DNA of 57,656 bases from Bacteroidales bacterium UBA5371 (lineage in GTDB: Bacteria > Bacteroidota > Bacteroidia > Bacteroidales > P3), in the NCBI GenBank assembly GCA_002407855.1, contig DHPF01000002.1, positions 1 to 57,656 of the forward strand. The letters run 5' to 3'. Of this stretch, positions 24,659 to 32,809 are shown piece after piece. The notes below the pieces were generated by a model. That model had not been told where the DNA came from. It made no database searches and saw nothing but the letters and a program-made list of their open reading frames with translations. The position numbers were made by a program, and so were the translations under genes. Every line of letters starts with the position of its first letter. Position 1 is the first letter of the stretch.

Positions 24659-25362
24659 CAAATCATCATACCATTTTCAGCAAAAGAAAAATAATTACCC
24701 TCTTTCCCAAACACGATATGGTCTAAAACTTCTATGGAAAGAATTTTTGCAGCCTTACAAATTCTTTCTGTTAAAGCCTTATCACTTGGGCTTGGAGTAA
24801 TATTGCCTGAAGGATGATTATGAGAAAGAATTATTTTGGGAGAATTATTTTCCAAGCAAACCTTAAAAACCTTTTTCAAATCAACGCTTGACTCGCTCCA
24901 ACCACCTTCGCTAATGCATACTTTCTTAATTAATCGTTGCGAATTGCTAAGAAGCAAAATCCAAAATGATTCAAAATCCAGGTCGGTCAAATCGGAATAC
25001 AAGGCATTATAAGCCTGCGAAGTAGAAGCAATTATTGGTTTTTCTTCAAGGGTTGCCTTTCGGCGATTTCCCAATTCCAAAGCAGCCACAATATTAATAG
25101 CTTTTGCATACCCAATTCCCTTAAAATTATTCATTAAATCGTTGTATGTGAGAGCAGAAAGCTCATTAACATCATTATTTACACTATTGAGAATTCGTTG
25201 AGATAGCTGCAAAGCGCTTTCTTTTTTAGAACCCGAACCAATAATAATGGCTAATAATTCCGTATTAGTAAGTTTTTTCTTGCCAAGTTGCATTAATTTT
25301 TCTCTTGGACGGTCTTCTTCCGCCCAATTCTTAATACTATTATATACAGTGGTGTCTTCCAT
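24658..25362 (-). CDS. radC: RadC family JAB/MPN-domain protein
   Basis: About 234 residues from MEDTTVYNSIKNWAEEDRPR; an in-frame ATG 27 nt upstream (25389) is less likely because conserved family sequence begins at NWAEEDRPREKL. The N-terminal half has a helix-hairpin-helix-like segment (F-K-G-I-G-Y-A-K-A). The C-terminal JAB1/MPN metalloprotease-like site is intact: H-N-H-P-S-G-N-x-x-P-S-x-S-D, the JAMM zinc motif. The historical link to DNA repair is doubtful and the biochemical role is not settled. Single gene, convergent with the OmpH-like gene. Confidence 0.92.
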   Translation of the reverse strand: MEDTTVYNSIKNWAEEDRPREKLMQLGKKKLTNTELLAIIIGSGSKKESALQLSQRILNSVNNDVNELSALTYNDLMNNFKGIGYAKAINIVAALELGNRRKATLEEKPIIASTSQAYNALYSDLTDLDFESFWILLLSNSQRLIKKVCISEGGWSESSVDLKKVFKVCLENNSPKIILSHNHPSGNITPSPSDKALTERICKAAKILSIEVLDHIVFGKEGNYFSFAENGMMI

Positions 25363-25514
25363 AAGCTTAATCTTGTAACTTGGGAGCAAAGATATTAAAA
25401 AATATCTATTATCTTCTATTCAAGAGCATTGTTTTTCAACTTTGCAGCTTTAATTATAAATTGAATTTCGCAAAACAAATAGATTTATTATAGTAATGTT
25501 TAGAATTTTTATTG

Positions 25515-25602
25515 GCTCTTTATTCTAATTTATTAACTCTTGAAGATAATTTTTTGTCTTTTGATTCTAAGAAATTATCTCTTAGTTTTAGTTTTTCTAA
25601 AT
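25515..25602 (+). repeat. 21-bp intergenic repeat array, locus B
   Basis: Four exact 21-nt steps with cores CTTTATTCTAATTT, CTTGAAGATAATTT, TTTTGATTCTAAGAAA and CTCTTAGTTTTAG. It lies between the divergent radC and rplM promoters. The heptad frame reads LYSNLLT, LEDNFLS, FDSKKLS, LSFSFS without a stop. Confidence 0.75.
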
Positions 25603-25714
25603 ATCAATGGCTTGCAAACAAATGTCTCAATATTATATTATAATTATTATCTATTTTCTGTTTTGAAAAAAATACATTTTTTTCCTATTGACTTGTAAAT
25701 TAAATAAAAGATTG

Positions 25715-25722
25715 TATCTTTG
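25715..25722 (+). promoter_or_regulatory. Promoter of the rplM operon, -7 box with -33 TTG
   Basis: TATCTTTG followed by GCAGG, with TTG 19 bp upstream (25693). One of the best promoter matches in the window. Confidence 0.7.
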
Positions 25723-25726
25723 CAGG

Positions 25727-25908
25727 CTCTAAATATAGACTAAGCGCTTCAAATTATCCAATAGTTATTGTATTTAGAAAAGTGATTATCATTGTTTTAC
25801 CTTAAACTAATTGCCCGTTAGAATCGAAGGAAAACTTTGTTGGTAAATTAATTTTTACTCTTAATTTATAGAGTAATTTATGATGTTTTATAAACATAAA
25901 AAGAAAAA
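25727..25908 (+). promoter_or_regulatory. 5' leader of the L13 operon
   Basis: About 180 untranslated nucleotides before rplM, with a hairpin TTACTC/GAGTAA (25855-25860, 25871-25876) close to the start codon. I recall that a ribosomal-protein leader class upstream of L13 has been proposed for Bacteroidia, bound by L13 itself; this stretch is the right place and size, but I cannot confirm the consensus fold by eye. Confidence 0.4.
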
Positions 25909-26364
25909 ATGAATACGTTAAGTTACAAAACCGTATCTGCTAATAAAGAAACTGTTCAAAAAGAATGGATAGTTATTGATGCAGAAAATCAAACTGTAGG
26001 ACGTTTAGCTACAAGAGTGGCAAATGTGTTAAGAGGCAAACATAAGCCATCTTTTACTCCACATGTTGATTGTGGAGATAATGTTATTATTATTAATGCT
26101 GAGAAAGTTCGCTTTACAGGAAAGAAATTAACTGAAAAAGTATATGTTCGCCATACTGGTTATCCTGGTGGACAAAGATTTTCTACACCAAAAGAACTTT
26201 TAGCTACTTATCCTATTCGCGTGCTCGAACATGCTGTAAGAGGAATGTTGCCAAAGAATAAATTAGGTGATGCAATTTATAAAAATCTTTATGTGTATGC
26301 AGGAACACAGCATCCTCATGAAGCTCAACAACCAAAAATAGTTAATTTAAATTCAATCAGATAA
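25909..26364 (+). CDS. rplM: 50S ribosomal protein L13
   Basis: A 151-residue protein with the L13 landmarks W-I-V-I-D-A-x-x-Q-x-V-G-R-L-A (about 21-35), H-K-P-S-F-T-P-H-V-D-C-G-D (about 46-58), Y-P-G-G (about 84) and V-R-G-M-L-P-K-N (about 112). It is an early-assembly protein of the large subunit that binds 23S rRNA. First gene of the rplM-rpsI pair, 4 nt before rpsI, and a likely autoregulator through the long leader. Confidence 0.98.
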   Translation: MNTLSYKTVSANKETVQKEWIVIDAENQTVGRLATRVANVLRGKHKPSFTPHVDCGDNVIIINAEKVRFTGKKLTEKVYVRHTGYPGGQRFSTPKELLATYPIRVLEHAVRGMLPKNKLGDAIYKNLYVYAGTQHPHEAQQPKIVNLNSIR

Positions 26365-26368
26365 TTTC

Positions 26369-26755
26369 ATGGAAGTAATAAACACAATCGGCAGAAGAAA
26401 ATGTGCTGTTGCTCGTATTTATATGACAGCAGGTAATGGCAATATTACTGTTAATGGTAAAGATTATAAACAATATTTTCCAACTCCACCACTACAATAC
26501 ATTTGTCGTCAATCTTTTGAAACCACAGGTTCATTAGGACAATATGATGTTAAAGCTAATTTAGATGGAGGTGGCATTACAGGACAAGCAGAAGCTTTAC
26601 GTATGGCAATAGCAAGAGCTTTATGTGAAGTAAATATTGAAGATCGTCCCGCATTAAAGGCAAAAGGTTTACTTAGAAGAGACCCTCGTATGGTTGAAAG
26701 AAAGAAACCTGGTCAAAAGAAAGCTCGTAAACGTTTCCAATTCAGCAAACGTTAA
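26369..26755 (+). CDS. rpsI: 30S ribosomal protein S9
   Basis: A 128-residue protein from MEVINTIGRRKCAVARIYMT to the invariant C-terminal K-K-A-R-K-R-F-Q-F-S-K-R tail that reaches into the P site of the small subunit. The G-G-G-I-T-G-Q-A-x-A-x-R core is intact (about 69-81). It is followed by a hairpin region before rpsB. Confidence 0.98.
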   Translation: MEVINTIGRRKCAVARIYMTAGNGNITVNGKDYKQYFPTPPLQYICRQSFETTGSLGQYDVKANLDGGGITGQAEALRMAIARALCEVNIEDRPALKAKGLLRRDPRMVERKKPGQKKARKRFQFSKR

Positions 26756-26757
26756 TC

Positions 26758-26803
26758 TTTGGATAGTAGGTTTAGTATCCAAATTGGTAAGATTTGGTTT
26801 TTT
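26758..26803 (+). promoter_or_regulatory. Overlapping hairpins between rpsI and rpsB
   Basis: Stem 1: TTTGGATA (26758-26765) with TATCCAAA (26776-26783). Stem 2: CCAAAT (26779-26784) with ATTTGG (26792-26797), followed by six T. Both need bases 26779-26783, so only one can form: stem 2 looks like a weak intrinsic terminator and stem 1 its competitor. Confidence 0.45.
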
Positions 26804-26864
26804 CCGCCAACTACTTATCAATTGAATTAATTAAAGGAATGTAAACAAAAAAACAAAACAAAAG

Positions 26865-27758
26865 ATGTTAGATTTTAATCAAATGTTAGAGTCAAGTGTT
26901 CATTTTGGACACATGAGAAGAAAATGGAATCCTAAAATGGCTCCTTATATATTTATGGAGAAGAATGGTATTCACATCATTGACCTACACAAAACCGCAG
27001 AAAAAGCAGAAGAAGCTGCTGCTGCAATCAAGCAAATAGCTAAATCAGGAAAGAAAATTCTTTTCGTTGCTACCAAAAAACAAGCGAAGGAAGTTGTTTC
27101 TGAATTAGTAACAAAAGTAAATATGCCTTTCGTTACAGAGCGTTGGCCAGGAGGAATGTTAACTAACTTTGTTACCATTCGTAAGGCAGTTAAGAAAATG
27201 AGTGTTTTAGATAAACTTATCAGCGATAAAGACACAACTAAAATCAATAAGCGTGAGCGTTTACAAATCTCTCGTGAGAAAGCAAAATTAGAAAAGAACT
27301 TAGGTTCAATTGCTGACTTAACCCGTTTACCTGCTGCAATTTTTGTTATCGATATTAACAAAGAACATATTGCAGTTGCAGAGGCACGCCGTTTAAATAT
27401 CCCTACTTTCGCATTAGTTGATACTAACACTAACCCTGACTTAATAGATTTCCCTATTCCTGCAAACGATGATGCTTCAAAGTCAATTGAATTAATAGTA
27501 AAATATATGTGTGATGCTATTAATGAAGGATTGAATGAAAGAAGGATGGATAAAGATGCACGTGATGCAGAAGAGGCAGAAGAAATTAAAGAAAAAGCGT
27601 TAGCAACTGAACTTTTAGACGAGGAAGAAGAGGATGCGATTGAAAAAGACGGAGCTAAAATTAAAAAAGTAAAAGCTATTGCAGAGGAAGAAGAAACTGA
27701 AAAGAAACCTCGTCCTCGTAAGGCAGTTGCTCCAAAGAAACCAGCTCCAAAGAAATAA
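26865..27758 (+). CDS. rpsB: 30S ribosomal protein S2
   Basis: A 297-residue protein: standard S2 core from MLDFNQMLESSVHFGHMRRK (G-H-x-x-x-x-W-N-P-K-M) through T-E-R-W-P-G-G-M-L-T-N, and the P-D-L-I-D-F-P-I-P-A-N-D-D-A segment (about 200). The core ends near residue 225. The last about 70 residues are an added Glu-rich then Lys/Pro-rich tail ending APKKPAPKK, a lineage-type extension. It is the usual partner of tsf, 35 nt downstream. Confidence 0.98.
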   Translation: MLDFNQMLESSVHFGHMRRKWNPKMAPYIFMEKNGIHIIDLHKTAEKAEEAAAAIKQIAKSGKKILFVATKKQAKEVVSELVTKVNMPFVTERWPGGMLTNFVTIRKAVKKMSVLDKLISDKDTTKINKRERLQISREKAKLEKNLGSIADLTRLPAAIFVIDINKEHIAVAEARRLNIPTFALVDTNTNPDLIDFPIPANDDASKSIELIVKYMCDAINEGLNERRMDKDARDAEEAEEIKEKALATELLDEEEEDAIEKDGAKIKKVKAIAEEEETEKKPRPRKAVAPKKPAPKK

Positions 27759-27793
27759 TAAATATTAAAGAACAAGTAAAAAATTAGAATATC

Positions 27794-28621
27794 ATGGCAA
27801 ATATAACTGCTTCAGCTGTTAATGAGTTACGTCAGAGAACAGGCGTAGGGATGATGGATTGCAAGAAAGCCTTAGTGGAATGTGATGGAGATATGGATAA
27901 AGCAATAGATTATCTACGTGAAAAAGGGCAAAAATTAGCGACAAAACGTGCAGATAGAGACGCAAGTGAAGGTTGCGTATTGTCAGCAACAAACCAAGAC
28001 AAATCATTCGGTGCTATATTAATGTTGAATTGCGAAACTGACTTTGTTGGAAAGAATGAAGACTTTGTTGCATTTACACGTAAAGTTTTAGATACTGCAA
28101 TTGCTGCAAAAGCAAAAAATGCAGCAGATGTTAATGCATTAACTCTGGATGGAACAACAATAGAAAACTTAATTATTGACCAAATTGCAAAAATAGGTGA
28201 GAAAATACAAATCTCACACTACGAAGCAATAGAAGCACCAGTTGTTTATTCATACATTCACCCTGGTAATCGCTTAGCCTCAATTGTTTCGTTCAATAAG
28301 ACAGGCTTTGATGAAAAAGGACACGATGTAGCAATGCAAATTGCAGCAATGGCTCCTTTGGCATTAGACCAAAAATCAGTTCCAGCTGATGTTATAGAAA
28401 GAGAAATGGAAGTGTATCGCGGACAAGTACGTGAAGAAGGAAAACCTGAGAATATGGTTGAAAAAATTGCAGAAGGCAAACTTAACAAATTCTTTAAAGA
28501 AAGTACGCTTTTGAATCAAGAGTTTATTAAAGACTCAAAGAAAACAGTTCTTCAATATCTTCAAGAAAGTGATAAGGAATTAACTGCAACAGCGTTTTAT
28601 CGCTTTATGTTAGGTGCGTAA
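27794..28621 (+). CDS. tsf: Elongation factor Ts
   Basis: A 275-residue protein. The N-terminal UBA-like domain has the signature L-R-Q-R-T-G-V-G-M-M-D-C-K-K-A-L (about 12-27). The core contains the T-D-F-V (about 80-83) and H-P-G-N-R-L-A-S-I-V segments that contact EF-Tu. It exchanges GDP for GTP on EF-Tu. Length is typical of the phylum. A strong terminator follows. Confidence 0.98.
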   Translation: MANITASAVNELRQRTGVGMMDCKKALVECDGDMDKAIDYLREKGQKLATKRADRDASEGCVLSATNQDKSFGAILMLNCETDFVGKNEDFVAFTRKVLDTAIAAKAKNAADVNALTLDGTTIENLIIDQIAKIGEKIQISHYEAIEAPVVYSYIHPGNRLASIVSFNKTGFDEKGHDVAMQIAAMAPLALDQKSVPADVIEREMEVYRGQVREEGKPENMVEKIAEGKLNKFFKESTLLNQEFIKDSKKTVLQYLQESDKELTATAFYRFMLGA

Positions 28622-28640
28622 TCTAAAAATAAAAATACCG

Positions 28641-28682
28641 AAAAGGGTTCTGAAATAACAAGTTTTGGAGCCCTTTTTTTAA
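28641..28682 (+). terminator. Terminator of the rpsB-tsf operon
   Basis: AAAAGGGTTC (28641-28650) pairs with GAGCCCTTTT (28668-28677) with one G-U, followed by a run of T. Confidence 0.85.
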
Positions 28683-28707
28683 TCTCATAAAATATAAGCA
28701 CTAAAAA

Positions 28708-29475
28708 ATGCAAGAAGTTAGAGCAAAGAAATATCTTGGACAGCATTTCCTTAAAGACGAAGAAATAGCTCAAAAAATCGTGAGTAGTCTTTCAGGAGTA
28801 TACACCAATGTTTTGGAGATAGGGGCAGGAATGGGAGTTCTAACAAAATACTTGCTTAAAGACGAAAGATTTAGTGAAATAAAAGTGGTAGAAATAGACG
28901 AAGAATCAGTTCAATACTTAAAAGAAAACTATCCTGGCCTTGCAAAGAATATCTACTCAGAAGATTTTTTGAAGATGAATCTTAATTCTGTTTACACTCA
29001 TACCTTTTCAATAATTGGGAACTTCCCTTACAATATTTCAAATCAAATTCTCTTTAAACTATTTGAAAACAAAGACAAAGTATTGGAACTTGTAGGAATG
29101 TTCCAAAAAGAAGTGGCACAAAGAGTTTGCTCAAAAAGTGGAACGAAAGTTTATGGAATACTTAGTGTTTTGCTTTCGGCTTACTACGACATTGAATACC
29201 TTTTCACAGTTGATGAAAATGTATTTTTGCCTCCACCAAAAGTAAAATCAGCCGTAATAAGACTCAAACGAAACAACATAAAACAACTTAATTGTGATGA
29301 ACGCCTATTTGTGAATGTTGTTAAAACAGCCTTTAATCAAAGGAGGAAAATGTTGCGTCAATCTCTCAAACCATTGGGTAAGAACTTAGAATTGATTGAC
29401 CAGGAACTTATGACCCTAAGAGCAGAACAACTAAATGTGGAACAATTTATACACATCACCAATACTATAAAGTAG
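28708..29475 (+). CDS. rsmA: 16S rRNA (adenine1518/1519-N6)-dimethyltransferase
   Basis: A 255-residue methyltransferase. It opens AKKYLGQHFLKDEEIAQKIV, followed by the SAM motif L-E-I-G-A-G-M-G-V-L-T (about 37-47) and the catalytic N-F-P-Y-N-I-S (about 107-113). F-L-P-P-P-K-V-K-S-A-V (about 174-184) and the C-terminal helical domain match KsgA. It dimethylates two adenines at the 3' end of 16S rRNA late in small-subunit assembly. It shares the fold with the Erm protein at 11221 but has the N-F-P-Y loop and helical tail of RsmA. Confidence 0.96.
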   Translation: MQEVRAKKYLGQHFLKDEEIAQKIVSSLSGVYTNVLEIGAGMGVLTKYLLKDERFSEIKVVEIDEESVQYLKENYPGLAKNIYSEDFLKMNLNSVYTHTFSIIGNFPYNISNQILFKLFENKDKVLELVGMFQKEVAQRVCSKSGTKVYGILSVLLSAYYDIEYLFTVDENVFLPPPKVKSAVIRLKRNNIKQLNCDERLFVNVVKTAFNQRRKMLRQSLKPLGKNLELIDQELMTLRAEQLNVEQFIHITNTIK

Positions 29476-29504
29476 AGAATAGAACCTTAAAAAATTAAAA
29501 GACT

Positions 29505-30071
29505 ATGACATTTATAATTTCAGCAATATTATTAGGTTTGGCATTATCTATGGACTGCTTTGCCGTTTCTATAACATGTGGTTTGCAAAAATTAATGACA
29601 AGAAAAAGAGCATTAATTTTAGCACTAAGCTTTGCCTTCTTTCAAGGACTTTTCCCTATGCTTGGAGCATTATTAGGAGATGCTACAAAAGCCTATATAG
29701 AATCGTTAGACCATTGGATTGCTTTTGGATTATTAACAATAATAGGGATAAAAATGTTTATGGAAGGCTGGAAATACAACATAAAAGAGCGTATTTTTGA
29801 TTTCACTAAACCAATGGTTTTAATAACACTTTCTATTGCAACCAGCATAGACGCTTTCATAGTAGGAATAGGCTTTGGCTTGCAATATACAATCAGAGAA
29901 CAAGTAATTATAGTTGGTATCATAGCTCTTTGTACATTTATATTCTCATTGCTTGGAGCAATTATGGGAATGAAAGCCTATTTCTTCAAACCAAAAATAG
30001 CCCTAATGATAGGGGGAGCAATCTTATTTGGATTAGGACTAAAAATTTTATTAGAGCATTTAGTGGCTTAG
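29505..30071 (+). CDS. mntP: Manganese efflux pump MntP
   Basis: A 188-residue membrane protein with six transmembrane helices. The family's inverted-repeat aspartates are present in L-S-M-D-C-F-A-V-S-I (about 13-22) and A-T-S-I-D-A-F-I-V-G (about 108-117), which line the Mn2+ path. It exports excess manganese. It lies 29 nt after rsmA, probably co-transcribed, so the Mn2+ riboswitch often found before mntP elsewhere is absent. Confidence 0.94.
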   Translation: MTFIISAILLGLALSMDCFAVSITCGLQKLMTRKRALILALSFAFFQGLFPMLGALLGDATKAYIESLDHWIAFGLLTIIGIKMFMEGWKYNIKERIFDFTKPMVLITLSIATSIDAFIVGIGFGLQYTIREQVIIVGIIALCTFIFSLLGAIMGMKAYFFKPKIALMIGGAILFGLGLKILLEHLVA

Positions 30072-30153
30072 AAAATAAAAAATCTATTTACTTAATTTAA
30101 GAGAAAGAAATTCTAAACCTCTTTCTAAAACAATAGGTAAAAGATGGGGTTAA

Positions 30154-30237
30154 ATGAAACTTGATTCCAATTTATTATCTTTTGATTCTAATTTATTGGA
30201 ACTTGATTCTAATTATTTAAAACTTTATTTCCATAAA
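30154..30237 (+). repeat. 21-bp intergenic repeat array, locus C
   Basis: Four exact 21-nt units with cores CTTGATTCCAATTT, TTTTGATTCTAATTT, CTTGATTCTAATTA and CTTTATTTCCATAA. This array contains an ATG in the heptad frame: a 39-codon ORF (30154-30273) reading MKLDSNLLSFDSNLLELDSN then YLKLYFHKIV… . The next gene's -7 box (30242-30249) lies inside that ORF, so translation is doubtful. Confidence 0.8.
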
Positions 30238-30241
30238 ATTG

Positions 30242-30249
30242 TATTTTTG
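30242..30249 (+). promoter_or_regulatory. Promoter of the MBOAT operon, -7 box
   Basis: TATTTTTG, matching TAnnTTTG, about 48 nt before the MBOAT start and directly after the 21-bp array, which therefore covers the -33 region. Confidence 0.55.
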
Positions 30250-30296
30250 CAACTTATTATAAAACTAAATTAGTTACCCAAGGGATTTAAAAATAT

Positions 30297-31697
30297 ATGC
30301 TTTTTAATTCAATAGTATTTCTGCTTTTTGCGACTCTGTTTTTCTCCATTTGGCAATTTACAAAGTCTAATATTACTTTCAAGTTAGTACTTCTAACAAT
30401 AGCATCTTTTGTTTTTTATGGCTGGTGGGATTGGCGGTTTTTATTCTTAATAATATTAACTGGGCTAATCGACTATTTGGCAGCCATAGCAATAGCACAA
30501 ATTCCCAAATACAAGAAAGCATTTTTAATCTCTTCATTATTAGCTAATATTGGAGTACTTTCATTATTTAAGTATTCGGGATTTATCTCTGAAAATATAG
30601 ACCAGCTTTTGGGCACAAGCTTAAATAATCAAATCAATGATTTCTTTTTAATTACTCCCGTAGGTATTAGTTTTTACACCTTCCAAAGTATGAGTTATAC
30701 TATTGATGTTTATAAAGGGAAACTCAAACCAACGAAAAATATCATTCAGTTTTTTGCCTATTTATCTATGTTCCCTCAATTAGTTGCAGGACCAATAATT
30801 AGAGCAAAAGATATGCTACCTCAACTTATAGGACATAGGAAGGTTACCAAAGAAGATACTTGGGAGGGCTTCCGATTTATAGTTAAGGGATATTTTAAGA
30901 AGATGGTAATTGCTGATAATTTAGCTCCAATAGTTGTAACAGCTTTTAACAATACGATGGTTGCTGATAGCTCTTTATTTTGGTGGGGAGCAGTAATAGC
31001 TTTTGCTTTTCAGATTTATTGCGATTTTGCTGGCTATAGCGACATTGCCCGTGGGCTTGCACGCTGGATGGGATACGATTTTCCAGATAACTTTAACCAC
31101 CCCTACATTTCAACTTCCCTAAGAGAGTTTTGGGGAAGGTGGCATATATCTTTATCAACCTGGTTTAGGGATTATGTTTATATCCCATTAGGAGGAAACA
31201 AAAAAGGAAAATTACGAGGTCATATTAATATGTGGATTACTATGGTGGTCTCAGGTTTGTGGCATGGTGCTGCGTGGACATATGTTATGTGGGGTGCTTT
31301 GCATGCTATGTTTCTAAGTATTGAAAGGGTTTTAAGGTTTCCAACAGAAAAATTCTCCAATCAGTTTCTCAGGTTCTGTGGTTGGCTACTTGTTATTGTG
31401 CAAGTATTGGTGGCTTGGGTGTTTTTTAGAGCCAACTCTATCGAACATGCTTTTGAAATACTGAAAGTAATGTTTAGCTTTAAGGGAAGTTTATCATTAG
31501 GCTGGGGATTTGATGGAAGCATATTTATGTTATTAATAATCCTTAGAGAAATAATGATATACATGGGCATAGATAAAAGAATAAATATCAAAGGCACAAA
31601 AGGGGTTTTTGCAGAAATGATATTCTATGCACTATTAATTGCTATTATCATTTTCTTTAGAGGAAACGGCAGCGAATTTATTTATTTTCAGTTTTAG
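30297..31697 (+). CDS. MBOAT-family membrane O-acyltransferase
   Basis: A 466-residue polytopic protein (about ten or eleven helices). It has the MBOAT family landmarks: the P-V-G-I-S-F-Y-T-F-Q-S-M-S-Y segment (about 120-134), the W-G-R-W-H-I-S-L-S-T-W cytoplasmic loop (about 280), and the catalytic His in G-L-W-H-G-A-A-W-T-Y-V (about 320). It resembles AlgI/DltB-type proteins that pass acetyl groups across the membrane to modify extracellular polysaccharide. The adjacent SGNH protein is the expected extracytoplasmic partner, 4 nt downstream. Confidence 0.93.
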   Translation: MLFNSIVFLLFATLFFSIWQFTKSNITFKLVLLTIASFVFYGWWDWRFLFLIILTGLIDYLAAIAIAQIPKYKKAFLISSLLANIGVLSLFKYSGFISENIDQLLGTSLNNQINDFFLITPVGISFYTFQSMSYTIDVYKGKLKPTKNIIQFFAYLSMFPQLVAGPIIRAKDMLPQLIGHRKVTKEDTWEGFRFIVKGYFKKMVIADNLAPIVVTAFNNTMVADSSLFWWGAVIAFAFQIYCDFAGYSDIARGLARWMGYDFPDNFNHPYISTSLREFWGRWHISLSTWFRDYVYIPLGGNKKGKLRGHINMWITMVVSGLWHGAAWTYVMWGALHAMFLSIERVLRFPTEKFSNQFLRFCGWLLVIVQVLVAWVFFRANSIEHAFEILKVMFSFKGSLSLGWGFDGSIFMLLIILREIMIYMGIDKRINIKGTKGVFAEMIFYALLIAIIIFFRGNGSEFIYFQF

Positions 31698-31701
31698 GAA
31701 T

Positions 31702-32610
31702 ATGGATAAGTTGAAACAAAACATATGGATAACTTTCTTAATGGCTATAATCTTTATAGTTATTCTTGGAAGCGTTTTGCCTAAAAATCCTGATAAATAC
31801 TTAAAAGATAGATTTTGGGCATATAAGGTTCATCACAAAAAGAGCTATAATTTTATTATTCTTGGCGATAGCAGAACTTATAGAGGAGTTTCTCCTTATG
31901 ATATAGAGCAAGTATTACCTGAGTTTAGGGTATTTAATTTTGCTTTCTCAAATGGCGGACTCAACCCTGCTATATATAAGGCCGCTGAAACAAGATTAGA
32001 TATAAAAACAGACTCCACAATAATTCTCTTAGGCGTTTCGGCATTGACCATTAACAATCTAAGTTTGCCAAACGAACAATATATACAAGAACTAACAAGA
32101 GCAAAGGAAGAGGTTATGGAACGAATGTATTTAGGCACATATCTAAATTATTTTAGTTCAGTTACTCCAACCAAAGTGAGAGATTTAATTGAGGACAAAA
32201 AGCCTCTTAGTAATTATATTAGCATTTACCATGATAACGGCTGGGTTGAGTCAGAGAAATTTCCACAAGATACAATGGAGGCTATGCCTTTTTATGTGAA
32301 AGATTTTGAACTGCATACAACAAATTATCAACTTGTTGATCAGTTATGCGAACAGATAAATCAGTGGACTTTAAGAGGAATAAAAGTTTTTGCATTTCGT
32401 CCTCCTGCTTCAGAACCTCTTATTAGCTTAGAAGACTCGGCAGGCAATTACAACGAAGCCTTAATAAAACAAAAGGTTGAAAAAGCGGGAGCCCATTGGA
32501 TTGATATTAATCCAACCTTATATAAAACTTATGATGGAAGTCATTTATATAAGAGCCAAGCACGCAAGTTTTCTAAACATATAGCCAATGAAATAAAAAA
32601 CTCTCTTTAA
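31702..32610 (+). CDS. SGNH/AlgJ-like membrane-anchored acetyltransferase partner
   Basis: About 302 residues from MDKLKQNIWITFLMAIIFIV; a longer frame opens inside the MBOAT gene (31639) but this ATG is 4 nt after the MBOAT stop. One N-terminal membrane helix (about 8-28). Block I of the SGNH fold is I-L-G-D-S-R-T-Y-R-G (about 52-61) with the nucleophile Ser; block V is D-G-S-H-L (about 280) with Asp and His. It would take acetyl from the MBOAT channel and place it on a surface glycan. The glycan is unknown. Confidence 0.85.
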   Translation: MDKLKQNIWITFLMAIIFIVILGSVLPKNPDKYLKDRFWAYKVHHKKSYNFIILGDSRTYRGVSPYDIEQVLPEFRVFNFAFSNGGLNPAIYKAAETRLDIKTDSTIILLGVSALTINNLSLPNEQYIQELTRAKEEVMERMYLGTYLNYFSSVTPTKVRDLIEDKKPLSNYISIYHDNGWVESEKFPQDTMEAMPFYVKDFELHTTNYQLVDQLCEQINQWTLRGIKVFAFRPPASEPLISLEDSAGNYNEALIKQKVEKAGAHWIDINPTLYKTYDGSHLYKSQARKFSKHIANEIKNSL

Positions 32611-32622
32611 CCTTGTGCAAAC

Positions 32623-32719
32623 AAGATTTGATTCTATTTTACTGAAACTTGATTCTAATTTACTGAAACTTGATTCTAATAAATTAAAACTTGATTCTAA
32701 TTTACTGAAATTTGATTGT
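32623..32719 (+). repeat. 21-bp intergenic repeat array, locus D
   Basis: Nearly five 21-nt units, three with the identical core ACTTGATTCTAAT. It lies between convergent gene ends (32610 and 32810). The heptad frame reads FDSILLK, LDSNLLK, LDSNKLK, LDSNLLK, FDCVFF and can be opened by a GTG at 32615 and closed by TAA at 32765, 50 residues. Confidence 0.85.
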
Positions 32720-32809
32720 GTATTTTTTAATGCAAATACTCTAAAAATATTTCATAACTACACGTAAAATAGGTGAGGTTTAAAATGTAAATATCTTACA
32801 AGTCTTTAT

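Noticed and set aside
26972..27775. A 267-aa antisense ORF across rpsB
   Set aside because: Shadow of the S2 gene's codon bias; Ser/Phe-rich composition is typical of such mirrors.
29476..29504. Mn2+ riboswitch (yybP-ykoY type) before mntP
   Set aside because: Only 29 nt separate rsmA and mntP, too short for the element.
32623..32719. CRISPR array
   Set aside because: Units are head to tail at 21 nt with no spacers, and no cas genes are near.
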